Assembly: GCA_022825705.1 (NCBI GenBank)
Contig: JAJDWH010000046.1
Coordinates: 1-49,074 of the forward strand
Length of the DNA: 49,074 nt
Source of the DNA: Alphaproteobacteria bacterium
Lineage (GTDB): Bacteria > Pseudomonadota > Alphaproteobacteria > TMED109
Reading direction: 5' to 3'
Of the stretch, positions 17,919 through 27,575 are shown piece by piece. Below the pieces are notes generated by a model that was given only the letters and a program-made list of their open reading frames with translations, had not been told where the DNA came from and made no database searches. How positions within the stretch are numbered: position 1 is the first letter of the stretch; each line of letters starts with the position of its first letter. The position numbers were made by a program, and so were the translations under genes.

Positions 17919-18155
17919 ATGCCGCGCAACACGTCGGTCTCGCTGGGCGAGCATTTCACGGGCTTCATCGGCGAGCGCGTTGCGTCCGGCCGCTACAACT
18001 CCGCAAGCGACGTCGTTCGTGCCGGATTACGGCTGCTGGAAGAGCACGAGACCAAGGTGGAAGCGCTGCGCGACGCGTTGGTCGAGGGCGAACGGTCCGG
18101 CCCTGCCGCCCGGTTCGATTTCGACGCGTTCATCGCTCGCAAGAAATCCGCCTGA
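17919..18155 (+). CDS. parD: ParD-type antitoxin (ribbon-helix-helix)
   Basis: Predicted 78 residues. The N-terminus, [20 protein letters not shown] then [18 protein letters not shown], is the ribbon-helix-helix DNA-binding fold of ParD antitoxins: a beta strand, then two helices with the GRY-SASEVVR signature. The C-terminal tail with [11 protein letters not shown] should wrap and inhibit the ParE toxin. The ATG has AAAGGAG about 8 bases upstream. The toxin gene follows after 5 bases, so the two are co-transcribed. It should also repress the operon at the palindrome in the promoter. Full length and apparently intact, unlike the gene fragments on each side. Confidence 0.92.
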   Translation: MPRNTSVSLGEHFTGFIGERVASGRYNSASDVVRAGLRLLEEHETKVEALRDALVEGERSGPAARFDFDAFIARKKSA

Positions 18156-18160
18156 GCGCC

Positions 18161-18451
18161 ATGGCGGGCTATGCCCTGTCTCCGGCGGCCCGGGCCGATA
18201 TCGAAGGGATCTGGGACTACACGCTCCGGCATTGGGGCGAGGCGCAGGCCGAGCGCTACACGTGGAACATCCGTGACGCCTGTGAGGCACTCGGCAACGG
18301 CACTCTGTCCGGTCGGTCAGCCGAAGACATCCGGGCCGGATACCGCAAGGCCGCCGTCGGGTCGCATGTGATGTTTTATCGGATGCGCGAGGACGTGGTC
18401 GAGATTGTCCGTATTCTGCATCGGAGCATGGACGTGGGCCGGCACATCTAG
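18161..18451 (+). CDS. parE: ParE-type toxin (RelE/ParE superfamily)
   Basis: Predicted 96 residues. Family blocks in order: YALSPAARADIEGIWDYT at the start, HWGEAQAERY, then IRAGYRKAAVGSHVMFYRM and VEIVRILHRSMDVGRHI at the end. This is the ParE pattern; ParE toxins poison DNA gyrase, and the antitoxin upstream should neutralise it. It starts 5 bases after the antitoxin stop, the usual arrangement. No truncation or frameshift is seen. The pair may stabilise this region or be a chromosomal relic of a mobile element. Confidence 0.92.
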   Translation: MAGYALSPAARADIEGIWDYTLRHWGEAQAERYTWNIRDACEALGNGTLSGRSAEDIRAGYRKAAVGSHVMFYRMREDVVEIVRILHRSMDVGRHI

Positions 18452-18749
18452 TCTCGGTTCGCCACGCTCGGAGAAAACCAGGAGCTGCAAGCCGCGAACG
18501 GTCCGATCGGGAACGTGTGCCGCGAGGCATGATCGGGCGGCACGAAGCAACCCGTCCCGACCCGCCGGGAGTGGATCCTCGACGGCTGGACCGCCCGCCG
18601 CTGGCTCGCAACGGACGAACGGCAAGGCTGGGTCGAAAACGCCGTGTGAGCGATAGGAGCGTGACGCGGTGGAGCTTCCACATTCGTGCAGCAGCACGCA
18701 TCCGACAGCTTGAAGTCGAGCGCATTGCCTGCGTCAACGTCAGGCTCGG
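18452..18749. other. Stretch without a recognised gene
   Basis: About 300 bases between parE and the barrel fragment. Nothing recognisable was seen on either strand. Confidence 0.35.
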
Positions 18750-19004
18750 ACCGCGGAGATCAGCGTCAGCCTCGCCACCATGGACGGCCGCACCGACTTC
18801 ACCGCGCTCGAACACGAGGACGGCTCCAGGTGGGGAGACGGTGACCCCGGCTACACCATTACGGTCGGCGCAAACTACCTCCGCAGCACCGGGGGCGACG
18901 CCGGGACCGTGAACGGTCAGTTCTACGGCGCCAACCACGAGGGCGTGGGCGGATCAGTCGAGCGCACCGACCTCACCGGCGCCTTCGGCGCCGTGCGCAG
19001 GTAA
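18750..19004 (+). pseudogene. Relic of a metzincin/beta-barrel lipoprotein gene, C-terminal part
   Basis: In frame from about 18750, TAEISVSLATMDGRTDFTAL aligns with the end of the barrel lipoprotein at 8817-10244 (GTAAMTVDLANLSGSLDLTG), and the frame ends VNGQFYGANHEGVGGSVERT then DL-GAFGAVRR, against FFGPSHEGMGG and DLSAGFGGTR. It contains about the last 85 residues of the barrel with its natural stop. The piece at 16620-16960 covers the part just before, so together they give most of the barrel, interrupted by about 1.8 kb including parDE. No own start is needed if it is a relic; an internal ATG at 18780 exists but has no good ribosome site. Confidence 0.65.
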
Positions 19005-19207
19005 GCAGCACGACAGGCCACGGCGGCAGCCGCGCGGCGTCGGGCTATTGGCGCCGCACCGTCTCAATTCCGTCGCGCAGCGGAACAAGCCACTTCTGTG
19101 CAGTCCGTGAACCGGAAAGGCACAACGCATGACTGCAATGCTCGCGCTGATGCGCTGTTCGTATACCTTGTACGCTTGACCTACTGCTTGCATCTCTCTG
19201 TCATGAC

Positions 19208-19405
19208 ATGTTCACACCCAACCTGTCATCGCCCCTGGTAAAGCTGCGTCGAGCGGACCAACTGCAGAACATGCGACACCTCTGGGCCGCGACAGCCGAA
19301 GGTGTCGTGGTGGCCAGTCTGTTGTTGATCCTGCTGTTGGTCACGTACGAGATTGCGCTGCACCTTCTTCACGATCTGAGAATCCATCTTGGCTACAGGG
19401 AATAG
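19208..19405 (+). CDS. Possible small single-span membrane protein
   Basis: Open frame of 65 codons. Residues about 32-53, GVVVASLLLILLLVTYEIAL, form one strong hydrophobic segment, preceded by basic residues and followed by a short polar tail. An internal ATG at 19271 would give 44 residues with the same segment. No ribosome binding site is clear at either start, and no family is recognised. It could be a real small membrane protein or a chance frame. Confidence 0.3.
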   Translation: MFTPNLSSPLVKLRRADQLQNMRHLWAATAEGVVVASLLLILLLVTYEIALHLLHDLRIHLGYRE

Positions 19406-19723
19406 CGGGCCCCTTGCGGAGGGCGTCCGAGGCGGAAGCCAGCCTGACGGTCGCCAGCGTCGCGGTTACCGGAGCCCGGCCAGCGGCTTCGCCAACGTTC
19501 GTGATCGACCCATTCCTGCGCGCGGCCGCCATCGTGCCGCTGTCGTGAACGGCTCCCGTGGCCACATTGCCAGCCGTCCCCGCGCCCACGTCCGACCGAC
19601 GCGCCGTCGCCGCGTCACCGTGACGCCCCGCCCCCGAATCACACCCCCGACCCATGTTGCTGGCCGGTCGGCAGCGCCGATGTTCCGCCCTAGACAACCT
19701 CAATCCTGCAGGAGGCAACCACC
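19406..19723. other. Region upstream of katG
   Basis: About 320 bases with no recognised gene; it should contain the katG promoter, but no clear OxyR-type or sigma-70 site was picked out. It ends with AGGAGG about 9 bases before the katG start. Confidence 0.4.
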
Positions 19724-21952
19724 GTGTTGAAGCGAACGATCTCCATCGCGGCCCTGTTAACGATCGGGATGGTGCCGGCCCTGCCGGTCGATCTCGCCGC
19801 CGCCCGGAGCCAAGCACCGGACAACGAGTACTGGTGGCCGAACCGGCTGAACCTCGATCCCCTGCGTCGGGATTCCCGGGAATCGAGTCCCGCGGACGCG
19901 GACTTCAATTACGCCGAGGCGTTCGAAAGCCTGGACCTGGATGCGGTAAAGGCCGATCTCGAGAAGCTGATGACGACGTCCCAGCCATGGTGGCCGGCGG
20001 ACTTCGGTCACTACGGCCCGCTCTTCATCCGCATGGCCTGGCACAGCGCGGGCACCTACCGGACCATCGACGGCCGCGGCGGGGCGGACGGCGGCCTGCA
20101 GCGCTTCGCGCCGCTCAACAGCTGGCCCGACAACGCCAACCTGGACAAGGCGCACCGACTGCTCTGGCCGATCAAGAAGAAGTACGGCCGCGGGATTTCC
20201 TGGGCGGACCTGATGATCCTCGCCGGCACGGTGGCCATGGAGTCGATGGGTTTCGAGACGCTGGGCTTCGCGGGTGGCCGCATCGACGCGTGGCAGCCGG
20301 AGGACGTGAACTGGGGCCCCGAAGGCGAGTGGCTGGCCGCCGATCGCCGCAATGCGGAGGGCGAGCTGGATCCTCCCTTCGGCGCCACCCAGATGGGCCT
20401 CATCTACGTGAACCCCGTGGGTCCGGGGGGCAACCCGGATCCGCTGGCGGCCGCCCACGCCATCCGCGAAGCGTTCGGCCGCATGGCGATGAATGACGAG
20501 GAGACGGCCGCGCTGATCGTCGGGGGGCATACCTTCGGCAAGGCGCACGGCGCGGCGGACCCGTCCCGGTACGTGGGCCCCGAACCGGAGGGAGACGTCA
20601 TCGAGGCACAGGGATTCGGCTGGCGGAACCGCTTAGGCGACGGTCATGGTGCCGACACGATCACCAGCGGGCTGGAAGGCGCGTGGACGCACAGTCCCGC
20701 CGCCTGGACCCACAACTTTCTCGAGAACCTGTACGCGTTCGACTGGGTACAGACGCGAAGCCCGGCGGGCGCCATCCAGTGGGAGCCCGCCGACGGGGCG
20801 GCGGCGGACTGGGTGCCGGATGCCCACGACCCGATGGTGCGGCACGCACCCATGATGCTCACCACCGACCTCGCGATGAAGGAAGACCCGGCCTACCGGG
20901 AGATCACGTCGCGCTGGCTCGAGCATCCGGAGGAGCTCGCGGACGCCTTCGCCCGGGCCTGGTTCAAGTTGACGCATCGCGACCTGGGTCCGACCTCGCG
21001 CTACCTGGGCGATGACGTGCCCGGCGAGAAGTTCGTGTGGCAGGATCCCATCCCCGAGGTGGATCACGTCCTGATCGACGCCCGGGATGCGGCCGCGCTG
21101 AAAGCCGACATCGTCGCTTCGGGGCTGTCGGGTGCCGAACTGATCCGGGCCGCCTGGGCGTCTGCGTCCACGTTCCGCGGAACCGACATGCGGGGCGGCG
21201 CCAACGGTGCGCGAATCCGCCTCGCACCCCAAAACGGGTGGGCCGCCAACGACCCGGCGGAACTGGCCCGCGTGCTGGACACCCTCGCGACCGTTCGGCG
21301 CGCATTCAACGCGGCACAATCGGGCGCCAAGCGGGTCTCGCTTGCCGACCTGATCGTCCTGGGCGGCGCAGCCGCCATCGAGCGTGCCGCGGCAGAAGCC
21401 GGATTCCAGGCGGAGGTGCCATTCGTGCCAGGCCGCATGGACGCGTCCCTGAAGCAGACCGATACCGACTCCTTCGCCCTGCTTGAGCCGAAGGCGGACG
21501 GTTTTCGGAACTACTTCGCCGACGGAAACGTCCGTTCGCCGGCGGACATGCTGGTGGAGAAGGCAGCACTGCTGACCCTGACGATCCCGGAGATGACCGT
21601 ACTCGTCGGCGGCATGCGCACCATGGGCGGCAATGCCGGGGGCTCGGCCCACGGCGTGCTGACGGATCGGCCCGGGACGCTGAGCAACGACTTCTTCGTC
21701 AATCTGCTCGACATGTCCACGCAGTGGTCCGAGTCGTCCACCGAGGGGGTCTACCAGGGTCTTGACCGGGCGACCGGCGAGCGCAAATGGACGGCGACCG
21801 CGGTCGACCTGATCTTCGGCTCGAACGCCGAGCTACGCGCGGTCGCGGAGTACTACGCGGCCGACGACGGGCAGGCAGCGTTCCTGGAAGACTTCATCGC
21901 GGCGTGGACCAAGGTGATGACCCTGGACCGTTTCGATCTCGAGCGGTTTTGA
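19724..21952 (+). CDS. katG: Catalase-peroxidase with an export signal
   Basis: Predicted 742 residues, full length. KatG is a haem enzyme that breaks down H2O2 by catalase and peroxidase reactions. The distal site is Arg103-Trp106-His107 ([13 protein letters not shown]). Tyr228 and Met254 complete the Met-Tyr-Trp cross-link with Trp106. The proximal haem ligand is His269 in [13 protein letters not shown], with proximal Trp321. The C-terminal half is the usual degenerate second copy. Unlike cytosolic KatG, it begins [22 protein letters not shown], a plausible Sec signal peptide, so a periplasmic location (as for KatP) is inferred. The start is GTG with AGGAGG about 9 bases upstream. Confidence 0.95.
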   Translation: MLKRTISIAALLTIGMVPALPVDLAAARSQAPDNEYWWPNRLNLDPLRRDSRESSPADADFNYAEAFESLDLDAVKADLEKLMTTSQPWWPADFGHYGPLFIRMAWHSAGTYRTIDGRGGADGGLQRFAPLNSWPDNANLDKAHRLLWPIKKKYGRGISWADLMILAGTVAMESMGFETLGFAGGRIDAWQPEDVNWGPEGEWLAADRRNAEGELDPPFGATQMGLIYVNPVGPGGNPDPLAAAHAIREAFGRMAMNDEETAALIVGGHTFGKAHGAADPSRYVGPEPEGDVIEAQGFGWRNRLGDGHGADTITSGLEGAWTHSPAAWTHNFLENLYAFDWVQTRSPAGAIQWEPADGAAADWVPDAHDPMVRHAPMMLTTDLAMKEDPAYREITSRWLEHPEELADAFARAWFKLTHRDLGPTSRYLGDDVPGEKFVWQDPIPEVDHVLIDARDAAALKADIVASGLSGAELIRAAWASASTFRGTDMRGGANGARIRLAPQNGWAANDPAELARVLDTLATVRRAFNAAQSGAKRVSLADLIVLGGAAAIERAAAEAGFQAEVPFVPGRMDASLKQTDTDSFALLEPKADGFRNYFADGNVRSPADMLVEKAALLTLTIPEMTVLVGGMRTMGGNAGGSAHGVLTDRPGTLSNDFFVNLLDMSTQWSESSTEGVYQGLDRATGERKWTATAVDLIFGSNAELRAVAEYYAADDGQAAFLEDFIAAWTKVMTLDRFDLERF

Positions 21953-21957
21953 CAGGG

Positions 21958-21973
21958 CCGGCGCTGACGCCGG
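21958..21973 (+). terminator. GC-rich hairpin after katG
   Basis: CCGGCG-ctga-CGCCGG begins 6 bases after the katG stop codon. It forms a perfect 6-bp stem with a 4-base loop. No T-run follows, so it is a weak intrinsic terminator at best, or an mRNA-stabilising structure. Confidence 0.35.
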
Positions 21974-22295
21974 TCGGCCAACGCCTCCTGCCAGGTGCGG
22001 CTCGCTCGGCGCGCCAGCGCTGCCTCGCGCACCGCGTGCGGGACCTGGCGGCCAAGGCGCCGGAAGACGTCCGGCCCGGGTTCAAGGGACGCGTCAACGC
22101 TGTCCACCAGGCGCTGGCACGGGCCGTCGTCCACGATCTTTCTTGTGGCACGCCCTTTACCCATGGCAGGGTTCCACCATAATTCCGTGCATACGCAGAC
22201 CGGGCCTTGGCACGGCCTTTATCGTCGCGGGAGATGTACAGATATGTGCGCGTTCACCGGGACCCGCCCCTAGATCAGCAGGTGCAAGGCCGGAA
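21974..22295. other. Intergenic stretch
   Basis: About 320 bases between katG and the MpaB-type gene. No gene recognised. The part around 22140-22260 is AT-richer and could contain the promoter of the next gene. Confidence 0.35.
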
Positions 22296-23480
22296 TTGAC
22301 GCCAGACCCAAAGAATATCCCCACGGCCTACGCTGAGGGGTGCGTCCGGGGCCGACACGTCGATCCCGACCGGACTGCCGCTTACGTCGCGCACACCATG
22401 ATCGGCGATCCGCTCGCCGACGCCATGATCGCCGAACTCGAGCCGCTCGGACAGGATGAAGCGGCCAGGCTGATCGAGCTCGGCATGCACGATCGCGCGG
22501 GCGACGCGCTTCGCGACGCACCGGCGTCGGTCAGGGAATTCTTCGCGCACTGTGCCGAACCGCCGACCTGGCTCGACCGGTCCTCATTTCAGCCTGGCTG
22601 CCGCATGTTCCACCGGAACACGCGGCTGATCCTCGCCGGCATGGTGGCCGGGGTCCTGGTCGAGGGGTTCTCCACCAACATCGCGAAGTCGTTCTTTCTC
22701 ACCGGTCGGCTGCGTGACCAGGGCGTGCGCCGGCTGAAGCAGAATAACCGTCACATGCTGGAGATCTTCATGCCCGGCGGCATGGACACGCATGCCGACG
22801 GGTGGACGCATTCCGTTCGTATCAGGCTGGTGCACGCAAAGATCCGGCAACTCCTGGGCCGATCCGGGGAATGGGACGCGGGGGAGCTGGGCACGCCGAT
22901 CAGTGCCGCGCATCTGGGTTTCGCGATCGCTGCCTTTTCCGCGAGGCTGCTGCAGCACCTGCATCGCCTGGGCGCGTCCTTCTCCGAGGAGGAGCGCCGG
23001 AGCTTCATGGCGGTGTGGCGGTATTCGGGCTATCTGATGGGCATTCCCGAGACCATCCTGTACCGCAGCGAGGAGGACGCGCTCGAAGTCTTCCGCATCG
23101 GCGGGCTTTGCGAGCCGCCGCCGTCGGCGGAATCGATCGCCCTCGCGGCATCGCTGATCAATTCCGCGCCGCTGTTCGCCGGTCTTGACGACCGGAACGA
23201 GCGCCGGAAGCTCGCCGGCTACATCGCGCAGCTGTCACGTGCACTGATCGGTGTCCAACTCGCCGACGAGCTCATGTTTCCCGCGAGTTCCACTTTCGGT
23301 GTCCTCTGGAAGTTCCGGGCGCTGAACCGGGTCGAGAGGATGTTGCGCAAGCTGAACTCCAGGCGCGCCGCGGAAACAGCGAACCTGACCACCATTCTCG
23401 AAGTTTCGATGTTCGACGAAGGGGGAACCAGCTACCGGCTGCCCGATCACGTCTACGCGGAACAATCCTCGCAGTGGTAG
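22296..23480 (+). CDS. MpaB / latex-clearing-type haem oxygenase (DUF2236)
   Basis: About 394 residues from a TTG start at 22296; GCAAGG lies upstream, but the start is uncertain because the frame is open further back. The family holds rubber oxygenase (Lcp), which cleaves polyisoprene double bonds with O2 and a b-type haem, and fungal MpaB. Evidence: an all-helical protein with HRNTRLILAGMVAGVLVEGF, then WTHSVRIRLVHAKIRQLL. The His in LVHAKIR (about residue 180) corresponds to the axial haem ligand of Lcp. Next come HLGFAIAAFSARLLQHL and WRYSGYLMGIPETIL, typical of the family. No signal peptide is seen, so it may act in the cytoplasm; the substrate is unknown. Confidence 0.8.
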   Translation: MTPDPKNIPTAYAEGCVRGRHVDPDRTAAYVAHTMIGDPLADAMIAELEPLGQDEAARLIELGMHDRAGDALRDAPASVREFFAHCAEPPTWLDRSSFQPGCRMFHRNTRLILAGMVAGVLVEGFSTNIAKSFFLTGRLRDQGVRRLKQNNRHMLEIFMPGGMDTHADGWTHSVRIRLVHAKIRQLLGRSGEWDAGELGTPISAAHLGFAIAAFSARLLQHLHRLGASFSEEERRSFMAVWRYSGYLMGIPETILYRSEEDALEVFRIGGLCEPPPSAESIALAASLINSAPLFAGLDDRNERRKLAGYIAQLSRALIGVQLADELMFPASSTFGVLWKFRALNRVERMLRKLNSRRAAETANLTTILEVSMFDEGGTSYRLPDHVYAEQSSQW

Positions 23481-23977
23481 GACACTTTCGATGACCGGCG
23501 GTAGCCGCGGCCTGTCAGCGCGCGGACCGGACCGGTTCGCCCTCACCAGGTACAAGTCCCGGGCGGCCATGTTGCGCCCCGGGACGATCGATGGGGCGCC
23601 GGCTCCGTTTCCCCGAACGGTGTCTTCGCTGGGCTCGAGCAGCCCCGATCGATGGGTCCAGGCGCAATGTTGGTGCCGATCGGGTGCCGCAACCGGGCCG
23701 GCCAGGCGGCGGAGCGGAGCGGGTTCGGGTCGCGGCTGGATGTGCCTCGTGCATGACCCCGAGCATTGGTACAGTCGCTCGGCGCGGGACGCCCGTGGCC
23801 AAACTGTCCGGCGCGGCCTTTCGCAGGCCACGTGGAGACCGCGTGGCCGCTGCCGATACCGGAATTTCGCACCGGCACGGTCGGGATGACGGCGTCAGGG
23901 ACCGGTCCTGCCGCCCTCCCGCCTGGGGGTCTCGCATGGCGGGACCCGCTGCCGGCGCGCCAGCTGCGAAGGTGAGG
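23481..23977. other. Stretch without a recognised gene
   Basis: About 500 bases between the MpaB-type gene and a small hypothetical gene. No frame resembles a known family. Confidence 0.4.
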
Positions 23978-24352
23978 ATGAAACACAACCTGACCCTGGT
24001 GATCCTGACCGCGGAACAGATCGCGCGCGCCAAGGAGGCGAACGGTCGCCGCAAGCGCATCACGCACGCGCTCGTCTGCGGGCCCTATGGGCAAATGTTC
24101 GGAACGGAGAGGGAGTGCCTCAAGTACTTCACGGAATGGGATCCGGACCACCGGATCGAGGTTGCACCGGGACAGTTTCGGGCACTGTTCGCAGATCTGT
24201 TCGACGCGGCGGTGAAGACGACTGCCTATCCCATCACCGACTACCGGACGACCCCTGCACTGGCCACACGACTGATGGAAGCCTCCGGCACGGCCCCGCG
24301 TGATGCGCCACCGATCCGGCGACTGCTCGGCCGGCTCTTCGCAGGAGACTAA
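23978..24352 (+). CDS. Hypothetical protein, 124 residues
   Basis: Predicted 124 residues; GGTGAGG stands directly upstream of the ATG. The sequence begins MKHNLTLVILTAEQIARAKE and has a basic patch NGRRKRITHALVCGPYGQMF, then a segment rich in aromatic residues (CLKYFTEWDPDH). No signal peptide or membrane segment. The codon pattern and start site look genuine, but I do not recognise the family. The C-terminal PPIRRLLGRLFAGD is basic and amphipathic. It stands alone on the plus strand with long empty stretches on both sides. Confidence 0.6.
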   Translation: MKHNLTLVILTAEQIARAKEANGRRKRITHALVCGPYGQMFGTERECLKYFTEWDPDHRIEVAPGQFRALFADLFDAAVKTTAYPITDYRTTPALATRLMEASGTAPRDAPPIRRLLGRLFAGD

Positions 24353-25709
24353 CTGCGTCTGCGCCACCGCCGCCGGTTGCGCCAACGGTCGCGCTGGGTG
24401 GGCCGGCAGAGGACAGCGGCGTGACTGCGCATAACCCTGGACGCCGTGATGTGCTGATTCATTTGGGGGCGGTTTCACACCCCGCGCGACCAAGTGAATC
24501 CGGACATGCGCGGGCAAGTTGCCCGTTTCCCCCGGCCCACCAGCCGCCAGAGCACGAGCGGGAGAAGTGCCGCCATCAGGGTCCGTGCGAACACGGTGGC
24601 AGTGCTGCGGATACCTTGCAGGATGTTGCCCTGGCCGGGTTCGAACATCAGAACGGCGGCTCCCCCGCCCTGCTCGCAGTAACCCGTTTCCGACAGCCAG
24701 CCTGAACGAGGACGGACGCGGCGCGCAGATGGAGCGCTAAACGCGCCCTTCGCCCTCCGGAAGGAGGAAGTATGGGTTGATCGCTTCCCCCGATTTCATC
24801 GAGACGGCCGCGCCCAGCGGCGAGCTGTCTTGGGGTGCAGCCGCCTGCAACCCTTCTTCGCCGCGTCGCCACGTCAGATCGCCCATAGAGCCCGAAGCAA
24901 CCGTACCGACGGCAGGACTACCGCGACCCCGGTGAACTGCCCGAAACGGAATGGCAGCAAAGCCGCCGGCTCCGACCATCGACCCGCATCGGGAGGCACT
25001 TGGTCGGTGGCCGACGATCCTCCTTTGCGCGGGGCCCCTAAGTGTCTTCGGGTCGCGAGCGAGAAAGCGGGGAGAGCCACCGGTCGGGGTTCTCCGGTTC
25101 GACCGGTTTCTCGCCACGAGTCGCGAGCGTCCAGGCCAACAGCGTATTCGCCAGAGGCGATTCAAGCTCTCGAGACGGGTCGATCAGTGGGAGGGCCAGG
25201 GGCAATTTCGTTCTCCTGTTCCAGCCGCATTGCACACTCGCCCGGATCACCTGGGTTCCCGGCGCGGTCGCCCATCCGGCGCGTCCAGTGCTCGGTGACT
25301 AGTGGTGTTGGCTATTCCGAACGTGCCGATGCCTGGGAACTGTGTGCCGCCCAGGCTGCGGTGGTCTGGTGGGGGGAGGTGTGGACTTTATCAGACCGGG
25401 AGACCTGTGCAGGGAACGCGTGGGCATCGGTGCAAGTGGCTGAATCGATGCCGGGAAGAAGGTTCCGACGCAGGGTCCACGGCGAACCGCCGGCGGCCCG
25501 GAGCCGCTCCCTCGCGCCGTCGATGGCGACGCGCCCGGCGGCGACATTGCGCCACCCTCAGCCCACGCCGACGACGGAGTCGCCGGGCGCCGGCACCGAG
25601 GTCTCGTCGAGCCGACACAGGGCTTGTGCGACTGACCGGCACGCTGTCATCGCGTATTGTCGGGACCGGGCGGTCTGCCTGGTTACCACTGCGACACTGG
25701 CGGACACCC
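24353..25709. other. Long stretch without a recognised gene
   Basis: About 1.36 kb, the longest empty stretch in the window. Minus-strand frames near 24737-24860 (ending INPYFLLPEGEGRV) and 25038-25250 (TLLAWTLATRGEKPVEPENP) look somewhat protein-like and may be remnants of decayed genes, but I cannot assign either. The tamA promoter is expected in the last 200 bases. Confidence 0.35.
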
Positions 25710-27575
25710 ATGCGTTTCAGATACCGGCGGCGGGCATGGCGCCCGCTCCGTTCGCGCCGACGCGAACTGTCCAACGCGGCACTTCTCGGATTGCTCGGCT
25801 GCACCGGCTGCTTCCATGACGCCGCCATGCCGGTCCTGACCGACGAGCCCGTCCCGGCCCTGCGTTACACGGTGACGGTGGAAGGCGCGCCCTCTGCCGA
25901 GCTCGCCGACCTGGCCGAACGCGCGCTGCTGACGTACCGGATGCAGGACCGCGGCGCCCGCAATCGGGTGACCCTGCGCCGGCGCGTTGCGCACGATGAG
26001 CTCCGTCTGGCTGAGCTGCTGCGATCGCGGGGCTATTTCGGATCCCAGGTGGCGGCCGACGTCGACTTTGCGGCGGACGATCTGGCGCGCGTCCGTTTCC
26101 TGGTCGACGCAGGACCGGCCTATACCCTGATCGAGCACGGTCTCGTGCTCGATTCGGCTACCTCGGCCAGCCTCCCGGAACTGGATGCGGGAGCCCTGGG
26201 CTCCCCGGTGGGCGCGGCTGCGGACGCGGCCGAGATCGTGCGAGCAGAAGAGGCCGCGGTCACTGCGCTCCATGCCGAAGGATTCCCGTACGCCGCGCAC
26301 CTGGGGCGGGAAGGAATTGCGGATCCGGATACGGCCGCGGTAACGGTGACGAGCACGATTGCCGTCGGACCCTTCGCCGTGTTTGGCCCGCTGCGGTTCG
26401 CAGGGCTTGAGACGGTGCGAGAGCCCTACCTTTCCACTTACTGGTCCTGGGACGAAGGCGCCCAGTTCGACCGGGCCGTTTTGGGTACGTTCCAGCGGCG
26501 GTTGATGGCCACAGACCTGTTTCGATCCGTATCGGTACGCATTCCCGACGAAGCGCCGTCCGGCCGCGAAAGCCCGCTCTCGCTGCCTGTGGTCGTCTCG
26601 GTCGAGGAAGGGCCGCGCCGTCGGGTCGAGGCTGGCGCGCGGTACGACACGGATTTCGGACCCGCAGTGCGTGCCGGCTGGCTGCATCGCAACCTGTTTG
26701 GCGCCAATGAATCCGTGCGCGTGCAGGCGGAGATCGGCCGCGTGCAGCAAGACGTGACGGTCGATGGACGAAAGCCCCAGTACCGTCGCTCCGGTCAGGT
26801 GCTCGCGGGGCAACTGCGTGCCGGGCGCACGGACGACCATGCGCTGGCAGCGCGGACGGCGACCGGTTCCATCGGGCTGACCCGGGAGCTGACCCAGGCG
26901 TGGACAGTCGGTCTTCGGGGGCTGGTCGAGTTCAGCGCCATTGACGAGCCGGGCGGCACGGTAAACGCCTACTTGGCCGGCGCGCCGGCCTCGGCCACCT
27001 ACAACCGCACGGATCGGCCGCTTGATCCCACCATAGGCCTGCGTCTCGAGTTCGAGGCCATACCGTTCGCCGGGAGGCTGGCCGACGCCCAAACCCGCTT
27101 CGGCACGTTGGTCGCAAGGGGATCGATCTATCGGCCGCTCGACGACGATGCGCACATCGTCGCAGCGGTTCGGGCTCGGGCCGGCATGGTGTTCTCGAGG
27201 GACTTCGACAGCGTGCCGGCAACGCGGCGGTTGTACGCCGGTGGCGGCGGGTCAGTCAGGGGGTACGCGAAGGCGTCGATCGGCCCGCTCGCCCCCGATG
27301 GCACGCCGAGCGGCGGCCGCTCCGTGCTGGAGGCGGAGGCGGAGTTGCGCATTCGCGTCAGCGAAGACTTCGGCGTCGTGCCGTTTCTCGCCGCGGGGCT
27401 GGTGTCGGCGGACACCGTGCCGGACGGTACCGAACCCGTGCGTGCGGCGGCCGGTTTGGGCGTCCGGTATTTCTCGCGGGCGGGCCCGATCCGCCTCGAC
27501 CTCGCGGTTCCGCTCGACGCTCAGCCGATCGATGATCCGTGGGCCGTCTACTTCTCGATCGGGCAGGCTTTCTGA
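25710..27575 (+). CDS. tamA: TamA-like outer-membrane barrel (Omp85 family)
   Basis: Predicted 621 residues. TamA is an outer-membrane Omp85 protein that works with TamB in envelope assembly and lipid transport. Residues about 52-300 form POTRA domains (RVRFLVDAGPAYTL and VVVSVEEGPRRRVEAGARYD are typical strand ends). Residues about 303-621 form the barrel, with the lid-lock motif VRGY at 516-519 in GGGGSVRGYA and a C-terminal Phe. The N-terminus is odd: after a basic stretch, AALLGLLGCTGCFHD resembles a lipobox, so it may be lipidated rather than simply cleaved. The ribosome site is weak. Its TGA overlaps the tamB ATG, so the two are translationally coupled. Confidence 0.9.
   Translation: MRFRYRRRAWRPLRSRRRELSNAALLGLLGCTGCFHDAAMPVLTDEPVPALRYTVTVEGAPSAELADLAERALLTYRMQDRGARNRVTLRRRVAHDELRLAELLRSRGYFGSQVAADVDFAADDLARVRFLVDAGPAYTLIEHGLVLDSATSASLPELDAGALGSPVGAAADAAEIVRAEEAAVTALHAEGFPYAAHLGREGIADPDTAAVTVTSTIAVGPFAVFGPLRFAGLETVREPYLSTYWSWDEGAQFDRAVLGTFQRRLMATDLFRSVSVRIPDEAPSGRESPLSLPVVVSVEEGPRRRVEAGARYDTDFGPAVRAGWLHRNLFGANESVRVQAEIGRVQQDVTVDGRKPQYRRSGQVLAGQLRAGRTDDHALAARTATGSIGLTRELTQAWTVGLRGLVEFSAIDEPGGTVNAYLAGAPASATYNRTDRPLDPTIGLRLEFEAIPFAGRLADAQTRFGTLVARGSIYRPLDDDAHIVAAVRARAGMVFSRDFDSVPATRRLYAGGGGSVRGYAKASIGPLAPDGTPSGGRSVLEAEAELRIRVSEDFGVVPFLAAGLVSADTVPDGTEPVRAAAGLGVRYFSRAGPIRLDLAVPLDAQPIDDPWAVYFSIGQAF

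Noticed and set aside
25302..25709. N-terminal extension of the tamA frame
   Set aside because: The upstream part is Arg/Pro/Ser-rich and unlike protein; the ATG at 25710 leads straight into the signal-like segment.
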